A DNA stretch of 17,662 nucleotides from Desulfarculales bacterium UBA702 (GTDB lineage: Bacteria; Desulfobacterota; Syntrophobacteria; Syntrophobacterales; Syntrophobacteraceae). Of the stretch, positions 1-5,884 are shown one piece after another (the first letter of the stretch is position 1; each line of letters begins with the position of its first letter). The notes beneath the pieces are model-generated. The model saw only the letters and a list, made by a program, of their open reading frames with translations, made no database searches and had not been told where the DNA came from. The stretch lies in contig DBMI01000031.1 in NCBI GenBank assembly GCA_002298165.1, forward strand, positions 1-17,662, read 5' to 3'. Both the position numbers and the translations under genes were made by a program.

Positions 1-15
1 ATCCTCTCGCCCCGA
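1..15 (+). tRNA. tRNA-Pro 3' end (partial, left attachment site)
   Basis: The window opens with AT of a T-loop, then CCTCT (3' side of the T-stem), CGCCCCG (3' side of the acceptor stem) and A15 as discriminator base. This is how a bacterial tRNA-Pro ends. No CCA follows; the next bases are TTGAG. The rest of the tRNA would lie left of the window. The match is supported by a second tRNA-Pro piece at the right edge and by the integrase gene that reads into it. I infer that this side holds the reconstituted, functional tRNA gene and one att core. Confidence 0.8.
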
Positions 16-1169
16 TTGAGTTTGCGGGGTGTCACATTCAGAAGTGTGACAGTTTTGTGACAGGTAGGTTTTGAAGAAGCATTGCTGGCGGTGAATCCAT
101 TGAGGAGGTTTACCGCTTTTTTCTTGCTCTCCTGGCTAAGATGAGCATACCGCATTGTCATGTTGATGTGCTTATGCCCTAAGAGTTCCTGGACTTCTTT
201 GAGGTTGGCTCCCCTCATCACCAGTTGGCTTGCGAAGGTGTGGCGGAGATCGTGGAATTTAAAGTCTCTGATCCCGGCCCGCGATAGTGCCGCATTAAAA
301 GCGGTCTTTATGCTGGCCAGCAGTTCGGGTACAGGGGCAATGTCTTTCCGGGGCCTGACCGGTTCCGGCCCTTTCAGCTTGTGCTCACCTCTGGCGAACA
401 TGAAAACATACTCGGCTCCCGGCATTTGTTCCCTTCTGATTTCGGCAAAGAGTACTTCCAGGGCATCATTGATCGGTATCTCGCGCGGTTCGTTGGTTTT
501 CGTCTTCTGGAGGTAAATGAAGCCGTTTCTCACCTGTGACCACTTCAGGGTAAGGACTTCCTGCTTTCTCATGCCGGTATTGAGAGCACATTCGACAATC
601 CGCCTCAAGTGCTTGGGGCATTCTTTAATCAATTTGCCAGCTTCTTCTTCCGTGAGGAAACGAAGGCGCATGTTGTTTTCTTTCATGATCAGAGTTTTGC
701 CCCTTTTAAAAGGGCTGCTCTCGATCATTTCCCATTCGAGTGCCTTGTTGAACACGTGCCTAAGACAGGACATTTCACGATTTACCGCTGCATCTGTTCT
801 GACTGTACCGTTTCTTGTGGGCAGCCGTTTCAAGTTCTTCTGGTAAGTCTCTACATCGACATACCTGATGTTCTCAAGCCTGGTATCTTTGCCGAAGTTT
901 TGCCGGAATCGCTCAAAACAGAATTTCTTCCAATTATCAAAGCTCGGCTGGTCCCAGAAATTCTGCTCATACTTTTTTAGGACCTCATCCAGAGTAGTCG
1001 TGTAATCCTTCTTCACGTCCAAATACCGCTTCTCGGCAATCAGGGAGACCCGTTTCCCAAGCTCGGCTTCTGCATCCTTCTTCTTGGCAAAGGACTTTCT
1101 GACCCGCTTGCCTGAAGGATCAAAATAATCGATCTGGTATGCATTCCCCCTTTTTCGGATGGTAGCCAT
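1..1169 (-). CDS. int: Tyrosine site-specific recombinase (element integrase), 3' end beyond window
   Basis: Phage-type integrase that would insert and excise the element at tRNA-Pro. The frame is open from ATG at 1169 to base 3 with no stop, so 389 codons are visible. The N-terminal part (MATIRKRGNAYQIDYFD) looks like the arm-binding strand domain, followed by a core-binding helical region. The catalytic residues are all visible: Arg201 (NTGMRKQE), the hairpin Lys region (QKTKTNEPREIP), His306-x-x-Arg309 (HDLRHTF), His332 (LLGHKH) and the nucleophile Tyr341 (MRYAHLS), codon 147-149. The start has a near-ideal AGGAGG eight bases upstream, lying inside the end of the preceding regulator gene, so the two are probably translationally coupled. 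The tail past Tyr341 reads antisense into the tRNA 3' end. The family is certain; the exact C-terminus is not visible. Confidence 0.95.
   Translation of the reverse strand, partial: MATIRKRGNAYQIDYFDPSGKRVRKSFAKKKDAEAELGKRVSLIAEKRYLDVKKDYTTTLDEVLKKYEQNFWDQPSFDNWKKFCFERFRQNFGKDTRLENIRYVDVETYQKNLKRLPTRNGTVRTDAAVNREMSCLRHVFNKALEWEMIESSPFKRGKTLIMKENNMRLRFLTEEEAGKLIKECPKHLRRIVECALNTGMRKQEVLTLKWSQVRNGFIYLQKTKTNEPREIPINDALEVLFAEIRREQMPGAEYVFMFARGEHKLKGPEPVRPRKDIAPVPELLASIKTAFNAALSRAGIRDFKFHDLRHTFASQLVMRGANLKEVQELLGHKHINMTMRYAHLSQESKKKAVNLLNGFTASNASSKPTCHKTVTLLNVTPRKLNRGER
30..62. repeat. Candidate integrase arm-type sites, left end
   Basis: TGTCACA at 30-36, TGTGACA at 45-51 and TGTGACA at 56-62: one inverted and two direct copies of a heptamer, 15-47 bp inside the tRNA end. 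The same heptamer occurs twice at the right end (17523-17538). Tyrosine integrases bind such short arm sites with the N-terminal domain. They lie within the 3' coding part of the integrase. The role is inferred from position and symmetry. Confidence 0.5.
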
Positions 1170-1172
1170 TGC

Positions 1173-1340
1173 TTAACCCTCCTTGTCTTGGTCCATTTCC
1201 CGCTTGATTAGCTCCAGGACGAAAGAATTGATACTGACCCGCGCATTTCTGCTGATAGTCTCTGAGGCAGCTTTCCGGCGCAGCCATTCGATAATTTCAT
1301 CCGGGAATCTAAGTGTCAGCCCTTTAGAATCAGGTTTCAT
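1173..1340 (-). CDS. Small ribbon-helix-helix DNA-binding regulator
   Basis: A 55-aa protein with the Arc/MetJ-type ribbon-helix-helix layout: a short strand (GLTLRFPDEI), helix A (EIIEWLRRKAASE), a turn, then helix B (SINSFVLELIKREM). Such proteins bind palindromic operators as dimers through the strand. The start at 1340 is chosen over a longer in-frame start at 1382 because AAAGGAG lies nine or so bases upstream, and because 1382 falls inside the promoter. It is the first gene of a two-gene operon; its stop is three bases before the integrase ATG. The palindrome in its own promoter is the obvious target, so I infer autorepression and control of integrase, or an accessory excision role. Family fairly sure, function inferred. 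Confidence 0.82.
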   Translation of the reverse strand: MKPDSKGLTLRFPDEIIEWLRRKAASETISRNARVSINSFVLELIKREMDQDKEG

Positions 1341-1369
1341 GCTCGTCGCTCCTTTCTGAGAGTGGTTGC

Positions 1370-1398
1370 AGCATACAACCATTGGTTGTGATTGTCAA
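1370..1398 (-). promoter_or_regulatory. Promoter of the RHH-integrase operon with embedded operator
   Basis: On the minus strand, TTGACA (1393-1398) and TATGCT (1370-1375) are separated by exactly 17 bp, an excellent sigma-70 promoter. The palindrome ACAACC-N3-GGTTGT (1375-1389) fills the spacer and touches the -10. A repressor bound there would block RNA polymerase; the RHH protein encoded just downstream is the natural candidate. Confidence 0.75.
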
Positions 1399-1440
1399 GT
1401 TAAAAGATTAAAAAAATCATATTAGGTTGCGTGATTTATG

Positions 1441-1471
1441 TTGTAATGGTGTTAAATGTCAGTATACTGAC
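1441..1471 (+). promoter_or_regulatory. Promoter of the MerR-like operon with palindromic operator
   Basis: TTGTAA (1441-1446) and TATACT (1463-1468) are 16 bp apart. The -10 sits within a perfect 14-bp palindrome, GTCAGTATACTGAC (1458-1471). This geometry fits repression by a dimeric protein, probably the product of the gene starting at 1528. A short hairpin (CCCAA / TTGGG) follows at about 1472-1488. Confidence 0.55.
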
Positions 1472-1527
1472 CCCCAAGCCTTTTGGGCTAAGTTGAGAGT
1501 TCAACAGGATTGTGCTGGAGGGTGGAT

Positions 1528-2490
1528 ATGCCTACGATTCGGGAAATAGTCGATGATCTGGTCATGGAGGGCTACAGGATCACAGCCAGAACTGTGAAGT
1601 ACTACATAGATGCCGGGCTTATCCCAATTCCGGATAAGGAGGGCGGGTACAAAGAGGGAGTCAGGCTCGTTTTTAAAAACGGTAAGGTAGCCAAAGATCG
1701 GATAAAGAGAATCTATGAACTCAAAGGCAAAGGTTACAAACTTTCCGAAATTAGCGAAGCACTGATAGAAGAAGATAAAACAAAGTACTTTCATAGAACA
1801 ACCGAGTGGCTAGGCAACTTTGTCGAGCGAGAAGGTAAGTTTTTCTTCACAATAGAATCCGAAGATGAAAGAATCGATAAAGTCGATAGTATTGCCTCTC
1901 TTATGGCCGATCCAGCAAATCGCGCGAGAGGAGAGTATTTACTCAACCGACTTAATGGATCACCCTCTAAGATTGATTTCATGCGCAATGATTTTATTGA
2001 AATCGAAAAAAGAAATTTAGTCACGCCCATTAATCTAGTTAAAAATAAGGCCAGCTATGAAATATCAACTTTCAGTGCTGGAGTTGACTACATCCTATTA
2101 CATCGCAGGTATGATCTTTCTTGGGACACAATTGAAGCCCTCCATAAACAAAACGCCAGGAACTTTGACAAATACATAGCCTTACCAGAGATTGATAACA
2201 AGAGATTTACTCGCGAATGGCTAGGGTGGTATCGGCAATATGAACTAAACAAATTTGGAATTTATGCTCTGCAATATCTTGATAGAATGGCTGATGGCTT
2301 TGCACGCAAAGGTTCGACAAGGCTTCTTAGGTATTGGGATTCGGTATACGAAGACGTAGATACTTTTGTCTCCGAATTCTTAGAGGGCAAGTGCGCATTT
2401 CTATATGGCCTAGGTACAGGACCTTGCAAGGAAGAAAGTGGGGTGTTTCTGAGAAGAATTCCCCTATTTTCTGGAAACAATAAGCAATAA
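1528..2490 (+). CDS. MerR-like HTH protein with unknown C-terminal region
   Basis: A 320-aa protein. Residues 1-35 (TIREIVDDL, then ITARTVKYYIDAGLIP) match the winged-helix start of the MerR family, where a helix-turn-helix is followed by a YY..AGL wing. A second helical stretch (RIKRIYELKGKGYKLSEISEAL, 59-80) continues that fold. Residues 100-320 contain nothing I recognise: charged and helical, with a late CAFLYGLGTGPCKEESG segment. Classical MerR proteins are about 120-280 aa and end in an effector domain, so this part could be a sensor or a second function. The ATG at 1528 is preferred to a TTG at 1510 because GGAGGGT lies just upstream. It is transcribed away from the integrase operon and shares a terminator with the 60-aa gene downstream. 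Its DNA is AT-richer than the restriction genes. Confidence 0.72.
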   Translation: MPTIREIVDDLVMEGYRITARTVKYYIDAGLIPIPDKEGGYKEGVRLVFKNGKVAKDRIKRIYELKGKGYKLSEISEALIEEDKTKYFHRTTEWLGNFVEREGKFFFTIESEDERIDKVDSIASLMADPANRARGEYLLNRLNGSPSKIDFMRNDFIEIEKRNLVTPINLVKNKASYEISTFSAGVDYILLHRRYDLSWDTIEALHKQNARNFDKYIALPEIDNKRFTREWLGWYRQYELNKFGIYALQYLDRMADGFARKGSTRLLRYWDSVYEDVDTFVSEFLEGKCAFLYGLGTGPCKEESGVFLRRIPLFSGNNKQ

Positions 2491-2517
2491 ATTAATTACT
2501 CCTCCAATAGGACAGCT

Positions 2518-2700
2518 ATGGATAAATTATTGCACAATTTGATTTCCGGTTTTAAAGAGGACAGGGTTGAAAAGGACACTCTCTTTCTTAATGCTGAAGG
2601 TACTTTCCCTAAAGTGGTTGTGTTCTTTCAACGAGATGGGAAGTTCCAGGAGTATCGAATCATAAAGTCAAGGAACAACAAGTTTCAGTTGAGCAAATAA
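2518..2700 (+). CDS. Small hypothetical protein (60 aa)
   Basis: A 60-aa basic protein starting MDKLLHNLISGFKED, with a middle that looks like two beta strands (FPKVVVFFQRDGKFQEYRIIKS). I recognise no family. The start is supported by AGGA five bases upstream of the ATG. It lies 27 bp after the MerR-like gene and just before a clear terminator, so it is probably the last gene of that operon. It could be a small accessory or anti-repressor-type protein; that is only a guess from position. Confidence 0.6.
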   Translation: MDKLLHNLISGFKEDRVEKDTLFLNAEGTFPKVVVFFQRDGKFQEYRIIKSRNNKFQLSK

Positions 2701-2704
2701 ACCG

Positions 2705-2745
2705 AGCCAGCCAGCCACAAGCTAGCGAGCTTCAGCCAGCCAGCC
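2705..2745. repeat. Paired AGCC triplet repeats around a hairpin
   Basis: AGCC is repeated three times at 2705-2716 and again at 2734-2745. Between them is the inverted repeat AAGCT-AGCG-AGCTT (2719-2732). The second repeat runs into the terminator stem. The purpose is unknown; it may be simple slippage or an extra RNA stem. Confidence 0.6.
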
Positions 2746-2785
2746 GGGTAGTGCCAATTAAAAGTGGGCATTCCCGGCTTTTTTT
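2743..2785 (+). terminator. Rho-independent terminator after the MerR-like operon
   Basis: GCCGGG (2743-2748) and TGCC pair with GGCA and CCCGGC (2773-2778) around an AT-rich loop, with a small internal bulge, followed by seven T (2779-2785). Orientation and position fit the end of the operon that finishes at 2700. Confidence 0.85.
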
Positions 2786-2848
2786 ATGGTGCGCGACGAG
2801 GACAGCGGCTAAGCACTGGCGGATGAGGGAGAGCAGGGATTTGAGCCT

Positions 2849-3280
2849 ATGAGTCAAAAAGGAAGCAAGAGTCCAAATCTGGTCTTAGAGAAAGAGATTC
2901 CCAGGTCAAAGGCCTGGCTCTCTCTCAGCGGAATTGCTCCAAAAGTCTACATGCTTTTCCTGCTGAGAAGAAGGATGGAGAAAGCGGGCAAGAATGGCAA
3001 ACACCGATGGATATGTACCAACGGAAGAGAGTTGATTTTCCCTTACCGTGAAGCAAAAGACAAATTTGGAATTACCCAACCGCGATTTACCCGCTCAATT
3101 GACATGCTCATTGATCGAGGCTTCTTGGATATTGTCCATCCGGGTAATGGAACAGCCAAAGAGCCAACCATTTATGGGCTATCTGTCCGCTGGAAAAACT
3201 ATGGAAAGCCGGATTTTGTGACTGTGAAACGCATCAAAGTCAAAAGAGGATTCTGTGACAGACCGCCAAAACAATCCTAA
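2849..3280 (+). CDS. Winged-helix protein, possible replication initiator or element regulator
   Basis: A 143-aa basic protein. Residues 20-45 form a helix (SKAWLSLSGIAPKVYMLFLLRRRM), then a strand pair (RWICTNGRELIFPYREAKDKF). A helix-turn-helix with wing follows (GITQPRFTRSIDMLIDRGFL, 75-94, then DIVHPG). The motif order resembles short winged-helix proteins I recall from mobile elements and the DNA-binding half of plasmid initiators; no enzymatic motif is visible. It stands alone after the terminator at 2785. Directly behind its stop lie four copies of a bipartite repeat, the natural binding sites for such a protein. The ATG has a purine-rich AGGGA upstream but at a long distance. I infer a role in replicating the excised element or in control of that region. 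Confidence 0.65.
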   Translation: MSQKGSKSPNLVLEKEIPRSKAWLSLSGIAPKVYMLFLLRRRMEKAGKNGKHRWICTNGRELIFPYREAKDKFGITQPRFTRSIDMLIDRGFLDIVHPGNGTAKEPTIYGLSVRWKNYGKPDFVTVKRIKVKRGFCDRPPKQS

Positions 3281-3744
3281 AACAAGCATACGTTATCGTT
3301 TCCTAAAACAACATACGGAAACGTATGCTTTCAGAAGATGCAGGTTGCCCAAAGCATACGATTTCGATGAAGCGGAAATCCGAACAAAGCCTTGTCATTA
3401 CGGTGGATTAAGTTCGCTTTTAGCCCAAAGTGGAGCCTCGTGTCAAAGCATACACAATCGTATGCCTTCTATAGAATACCATACCCTCTCACTGGCTTCC
3501 GGGGTCACCAATATGCCAGATATCCTCCCTCCAATTTCCAATGTTCTGAGGCGGTCGGGACTCGCGGGGAGTCCTCACGGCACCTCCACCGACCCCCCAA
3601 TAGGGTTTTTCGATGCAGTTTGTACACAGATAAATGCACTTTGTCGCCTTCATGCAGAGGCAGATTGGAAGCGGCTTTGAAGGCATTTCCAATCAAAAAA
3701 GAACCTCAATTTGCTTAATGATTTCGTTTAAAAAAAGGAACGAC
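3281..3744. other. Noncoding structured region, candidate replication origin
   Basis: About 460 bp without a convincing gene. It holds the four dyads and, after them, a nested structure: GGTCGG (3553-3558) pairs with CCGACC (3589-3594) and encloses GGACTC / GAGTCC (3558-3563, 3569-3574). A near-match to a DnaA box follows (TTGTACACA, 3620-3628, one mismatch to TTWTNCACA), then the 8-bp inverted repeat GATTGGAA / TTCCAATC (3663-3670, 3687-3694) and an A-rich run. Iterons, hairpins and a DnaA-like site beside a winged-helix gene suggest an origin; this is inference. Confidence 0.45.
3287..3464. repeat. Cluster of four bipartite CATAC-N6-GTATG sites (iteron-like)
   Basis: Sites start at 3287, 3312, 3355 and 3449. 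Those at 3312 (CATACGGAAACGTATG) and 3449 (CATACACAATCGTATG) are full dyads with a 6-bp centre. Those at 3287 (CATACGTTATCGTTTC) and 3355 (CATACGATTTCGATGA) keep the left half. Three of the four are preceded by AAG. All lie in noncoding DNA straight after the winged-helix gene, as replication iterons or clustered operators often do. Confidence 0.7.
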
Positions 3745-4347
3745 ATGGGCGGACGCGGTTCGGGTGACTGGTATAGATGGGATAAGAAAAGCTACGTCGA
3801 AGATTACAAGCGCCTCGACATTCGACAACTCCGGAAGAAGAAGGCCCTTCATCCCGGTTACGTCTTTAGCTGGGAATGGAGTATCGACGGAAAGCCATGC
3901 GGAGATATCCGGGTAGCAGTTAAGCAGGAACACCTCCTCTTGACCTACCGAACCCGCCAAGGTGGGGAGGACTGGAAGGATGTGGAAGAGAAGGTGCATC
4001 TCACCAGGACTAACTGCAATTATGGGGGAACTCGCCAATGGTTCATCTGTCCTGGTTGTGGAAGGCGGATTGCTGTTCTGGTATCGGCTGGAACCTATTT
4101 TCTCTGCCGTCGTTGCTATGATCTCAGCTATTCGAGCCAGAATGAAACCGAACTCGATAGGATGCACCGAAAGGCGCGAAAGATCCGCGCGAGCCTGGGT
4201 GAAAAGGAATGGCTGAAACCCAAGGGGATGCACCAGAAGACTTTCGACCGAATCAGAAGGCAATTATACCAAGCTGAAAGAGTGGCAGACATAGCTCTTA
4301 TGGAAATTGTGACGAAAAAGTTCGGACTCAGTTATCCGGAAATCTGA
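3745..4347 (+). CDS. Zinc-ribbon protein, first of two paralogs
   Basis: A 200-aa basic protein beginning MGGRGSGDWYRW. It has a beta-rich middle (HPGYVFSWEWSIDGKPCGDI, then LLLTYRTRQGGEDW) and one zinc-ribbon-like motif: Cys102-x2-Cys105 (WFICPGCGRRIAVL) and Cys121-x2-Cys124 (YFLCRRCYDLSYSSQNE). A charged helical tail follows. I know this arrangement from uncharacterised proteins of mobile elements; no catalytic activity is known to me. The ATG at 3745 is chosen because AAGGAA lies seven bases upstream and because the paralog at 13368 starts the same way (MGGLGSG). The zinc site suggests nucleic-acid or protein binding. It follows the candidate origin directly, so a replication or transfer role is possible. 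Function unknown. Confidence 0.8.
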   Translation: MGGRGSGDWYRWDKKSYVEDYKRLDIRQLRKKKALHPGYVFSWEWSIDGKPCGDIRVAVKQEHLLLTYRTRQGGEDWKDVEEKVHLTRTNCNYGGTRQWFICPGCGRRIAVLVSAGTYFLCRRCYDLSYSSQNETELDRMHRKARKIRASLGEKEWLKPKGMHQKTFDRIRRQLYQAERVADIALMEIVTKKFGLSYPEI

Positions 4348-4367
4348 ATTAGTGGGAATGAAGCCCT

Positions 4368-4379
4368 CGCGCGCGCGCG
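4368..4379. repeat. (CG)6 dinucleotide run
   Basis: Twelve bases of alternating CG directly after the zinc-ribbon gene, the kind of tract that can flip to Z-DNA under negative supercoiling. No role is evident. Confidence 0.6.
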
Positions 4380-4485
4380 TAACGGTCCGCGTGCGTGAGA
4401 ATGAATGGCTGAATGATAAGGGACCCTGCTCTGAAACGTGGAATGGGACCCTAAGAACCAATACCGATCACTGACCGGAAACTTA

Positions 4486-4686
4486 ATGAATTCACTTCTT
4501 ACGCCAAAAGAGGTTCAGAAGCTACTCAAGTGCTCGCCAGCATGGATTTACAAAGCAGCGAGTAACGGACTTCTGCCTTCTGTGCGGATTCCCTGTCCTG
4601 GATTAGGGACTAAAAAGAAGGAACTGGTCAGGTTCAAACAGGAAGACATTTTCGATTTTGTCGAAAAATACTACCGAAAAAGCTGA
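4486..4686 (+). CDS. Excisionase/AlpA-type helix-turn-helix protein
   Basis: A 66-aa protein with the compact MerR-like fold of excisionase (HTH_17-type) proteins: LLTPKEVQKLLKCSPAWIYK (recognition helix) ASNGLLPSVRI, a basic turn (GTKKKELVRF), then KQEDIFDFVEKYY. Such proteins bend DNA at att sites to steer integrase toward excision, or activate integrase transcription as AlpA does. The ATG at 4486 is preferred over an in-frame GTG at 4438 because homologous proteins start just before the LTPKEV segment; no strong ribosome site is visible for either. It is not next to the integrase, which is unusual for xis but not for alpA-like genes. A perfect dyad lies 58 bp downstream at 4744. Confidence 0.75.
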   Translation: MNSLLTPKEVQKLLKCSPAWIYKAASNGLLPSVRIPCPGLGTKKKELVRFKQEDIFDFVEKYYRKS

Positions 4687-4743
4687 CACTTCATGTCACA
4701 TGCGGTTTGTAAGTCTTCGGAATCAAGGCAATAAATATCTTGT

Positions 4744-4764
4744 CACCTGATGAGTCATCAGGTG
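4744..4764. promoter_or_regulatory. Perfect 21-bp dyad, candidate operator
   Basis: CACCTGATGA (4744-4753), a central G, then TCATCAGGTG (4755-4764): a perfect 10-1-10 inverted repeat. No T-run follows, so it is not a terminator. A protein-binding site, perhaps for the HTH protein upstream, is the simplest reading. Confidence 0.6.
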
Positions 4765-5016
4765 GTTGAATGAACTTCTGATCGTAAGGGCAGCGTGGAC
4801 ATTTTTCTGCTTACTTGGTTCAGGCTCACCCCTGCCGATCCGAATCAACGAAACAGACCCGGTGGGGGGCACGGAATACCCGGCATGGGTTGACTAACAT
4901 ACCCCTGAGAAAATTTTTCAGGATTGGGGCTTAAACACGAGGTCGTGCTGCCCATGGGAATCACTCGCAGCTTTCCGGACCGGGGGGCATGACCCTTCGG
5001 ATCGGCACTTTCAGGG
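4765..5016. other. Noncoding stretch with small dyads
   Basis: No gene is convincing here. Two further symmetric elements are visible: CCTGA...TCAGG around an A/T core (4904-4922, one wobble pair), and CACGA-GG-TCGTG (4936-4947). A TTGACT at 4890-4895 could be a -35, but no good -10 follows. Confidence 0.35.
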
Positions 5017-5517
5017 ATGGCTATTGGCGCAGACATTTTTGGGGAAATTTCGAAGAAAAATTCTCTTCCTAAAACGAGCATGCAGGAGAAGTGCTTGAAA
5101 ACAGACGCAAGAAAAGAAGCGGCCATATTCAGAAAGGCTTTTAGGCTGGCCCGGCGCGAGTGCGCAAACTACTCCGACCATGGCCCATCAGGAACACGGC
5201 ATTATTGTTTCTCGGCCACGGAAACGAAGCACATCTGCTACCTACTTCATGAGAAGCCGTGCGACTGGTTCGCTGAAGCGGTTTTGCCGCTCGATAGCAT
5301 GCTCTGTAAGGAATGGAATCGGTTTCTTGTTCTCTCTAAAGATGACAGCAACGGAGTCGTAGCGAACTTCAAAAAATGTCAATGTGGCATTTTCTTCCGG
5401 CCATCGTCCAATCGGCAGAGTCGATGCCGGAGTTGTGGAGAAAAGCATGCGCGCGTTATGGCAAGGCAACGGAAGCAGAAACAGCGCCAACAAAAAGGTT
5501 TGCGCGTCACGCTTTAG
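5017..5517 (+). CDS. Small cysteine-cluster (zinc-finger-like) protein
   Basis: A protein of up to 166 aa with no recognised name. The C-terminal part has CQCGIFFRPSSNRQSRCRSC: Cys121-x-Cys123 and Cys137-x2-Cys140, then a strongly basic tail rich in Arg, Lys and Gln (HARVMARQRKQKQRQQK). This pattern, K-x-C-x-C-G-x-F-x-P...C-x2-C-basic, looks like the CGNR-type treble-clef fingers of small regulators. Residues 36-115 are helical with LHEKPCDWFAEAVLPLDSML. The start is uncertain: ATG at 5017 and ATG at 5080 are both in frame and neither has a clear ribosome site. DNA binding is likely; the target is unknown. Confidence 0.6.
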   Translation: MAIGADIFGEISKKNSLPKTSMQEKCLKTDARKEAAIFRKAFRLARRECANYSDHGPSGTRHYCFSATETKHICYLLHEKPCDWFAEAVLPLDSMLCKEWNRFLVLSKDDSNGVVANFKKCQCGIFFRPSSNRQSRCRSCGEKHARVMARQRKQKQRQQKGLRVTL

Positions 5518-5641
5518 GATTAATTTTGTTCAATGATTTCGATGAGGTTTTGAAAGGATTTCCTGAGCCGCGCCGGATTCTATCGTTTCCGCTGAATTCA
5601 AGCTTTCTAAAGTGTGACAGCAGAGCCACAGGTTCGGAATT
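5518..5641. other. Intergenic, nothing coding seen
   Basis: No gene. It contains one TGTGACA (5613-5619), the same heptamer as the candidate arm sites at the ends, just before the transposase fragment begins. Confidence 0.3.
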
Positions 5642-5866
5642 TCCTATGTCGAACGCCAAAATCTCACAATGAGGATGGGAATGAGCCGGTTTACCCATTT
5701 AACGAACGGATTCCCGAAGAAGGCTGAGAATCTCTTACGCTGTTTCCTTGCATTGTATGCATTACAATTTCGTTTGGATTCACCGGCGTTTGCGGGTTAC
5801 TCCGACAATGGAGGCCGGGATAACAGATCATCTTTGGACCGTGGAGGATATTAGCGAAATTGGACA
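5642..5866 (+). pseudogene. IS1-type transposase, frameshifted C-terminal remnant
   Basis: In one frame from 5642: SYVERQNLTMRMGMSRFTHL then TNGFPKKAENLLRC, up to about 5757. The protein continues in another frame as MHYNFVWIHRRLRVTPTMEA then GITDHLWTVEDISEI. Together these match the conserved C-terminus I remember of IS1-family transposases (VERQNLTMR.GM.R.TRLTNGFSKK, then YNFVRIHKTLRVTPAMEAGI). The single-base shift near 5757, the missing first two thirds and the missing terminal repeats show it is a dead fragment. It abuts the 3' end of the minus-strand gene at 5885, so it may mark an old recombination boundary of the Panacea block. IS family call from memory. Confidence 0.8.
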
Positions 5867-5884
5867 GATTAAGGTATTTGAGCA

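Noticed and set aside
160..980. Plus-strand open frames of 109-123 aa over the left end
   Set aside because: They lie antisense to the integrase, whose catalytic motifs are all visible on the minus strand.
3281..3470. Possible CRISPR array from the repeated CATACG words
   Set aside because: Repeats are short, in both orientations and unevenly spaced, with no constant spacers and no cas genes.
3255..3718. Two overlapping plus-strand open frames (141 and 108 aa) after the winged-helix gene
   Set aside because: Low-complexity-like composition, no ribosome site, and they run through the dyads and hairpins. The DNA looks like a control or origin region instead.
3715..4263. 182-aa minus-strand open frame
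   Set aside because: Antisense to the zinc-ribbon gene, which has a paralog with the same motifs on the plus strand. A similar antisense frame (13377-13892) shadows that paralog and is rejected too.
4420..4452. Direct repeat GGGACCCT (4420 and 4445)
   Set aside because: Only eight bases and two copies, with no linked gene or structure; likely chance.
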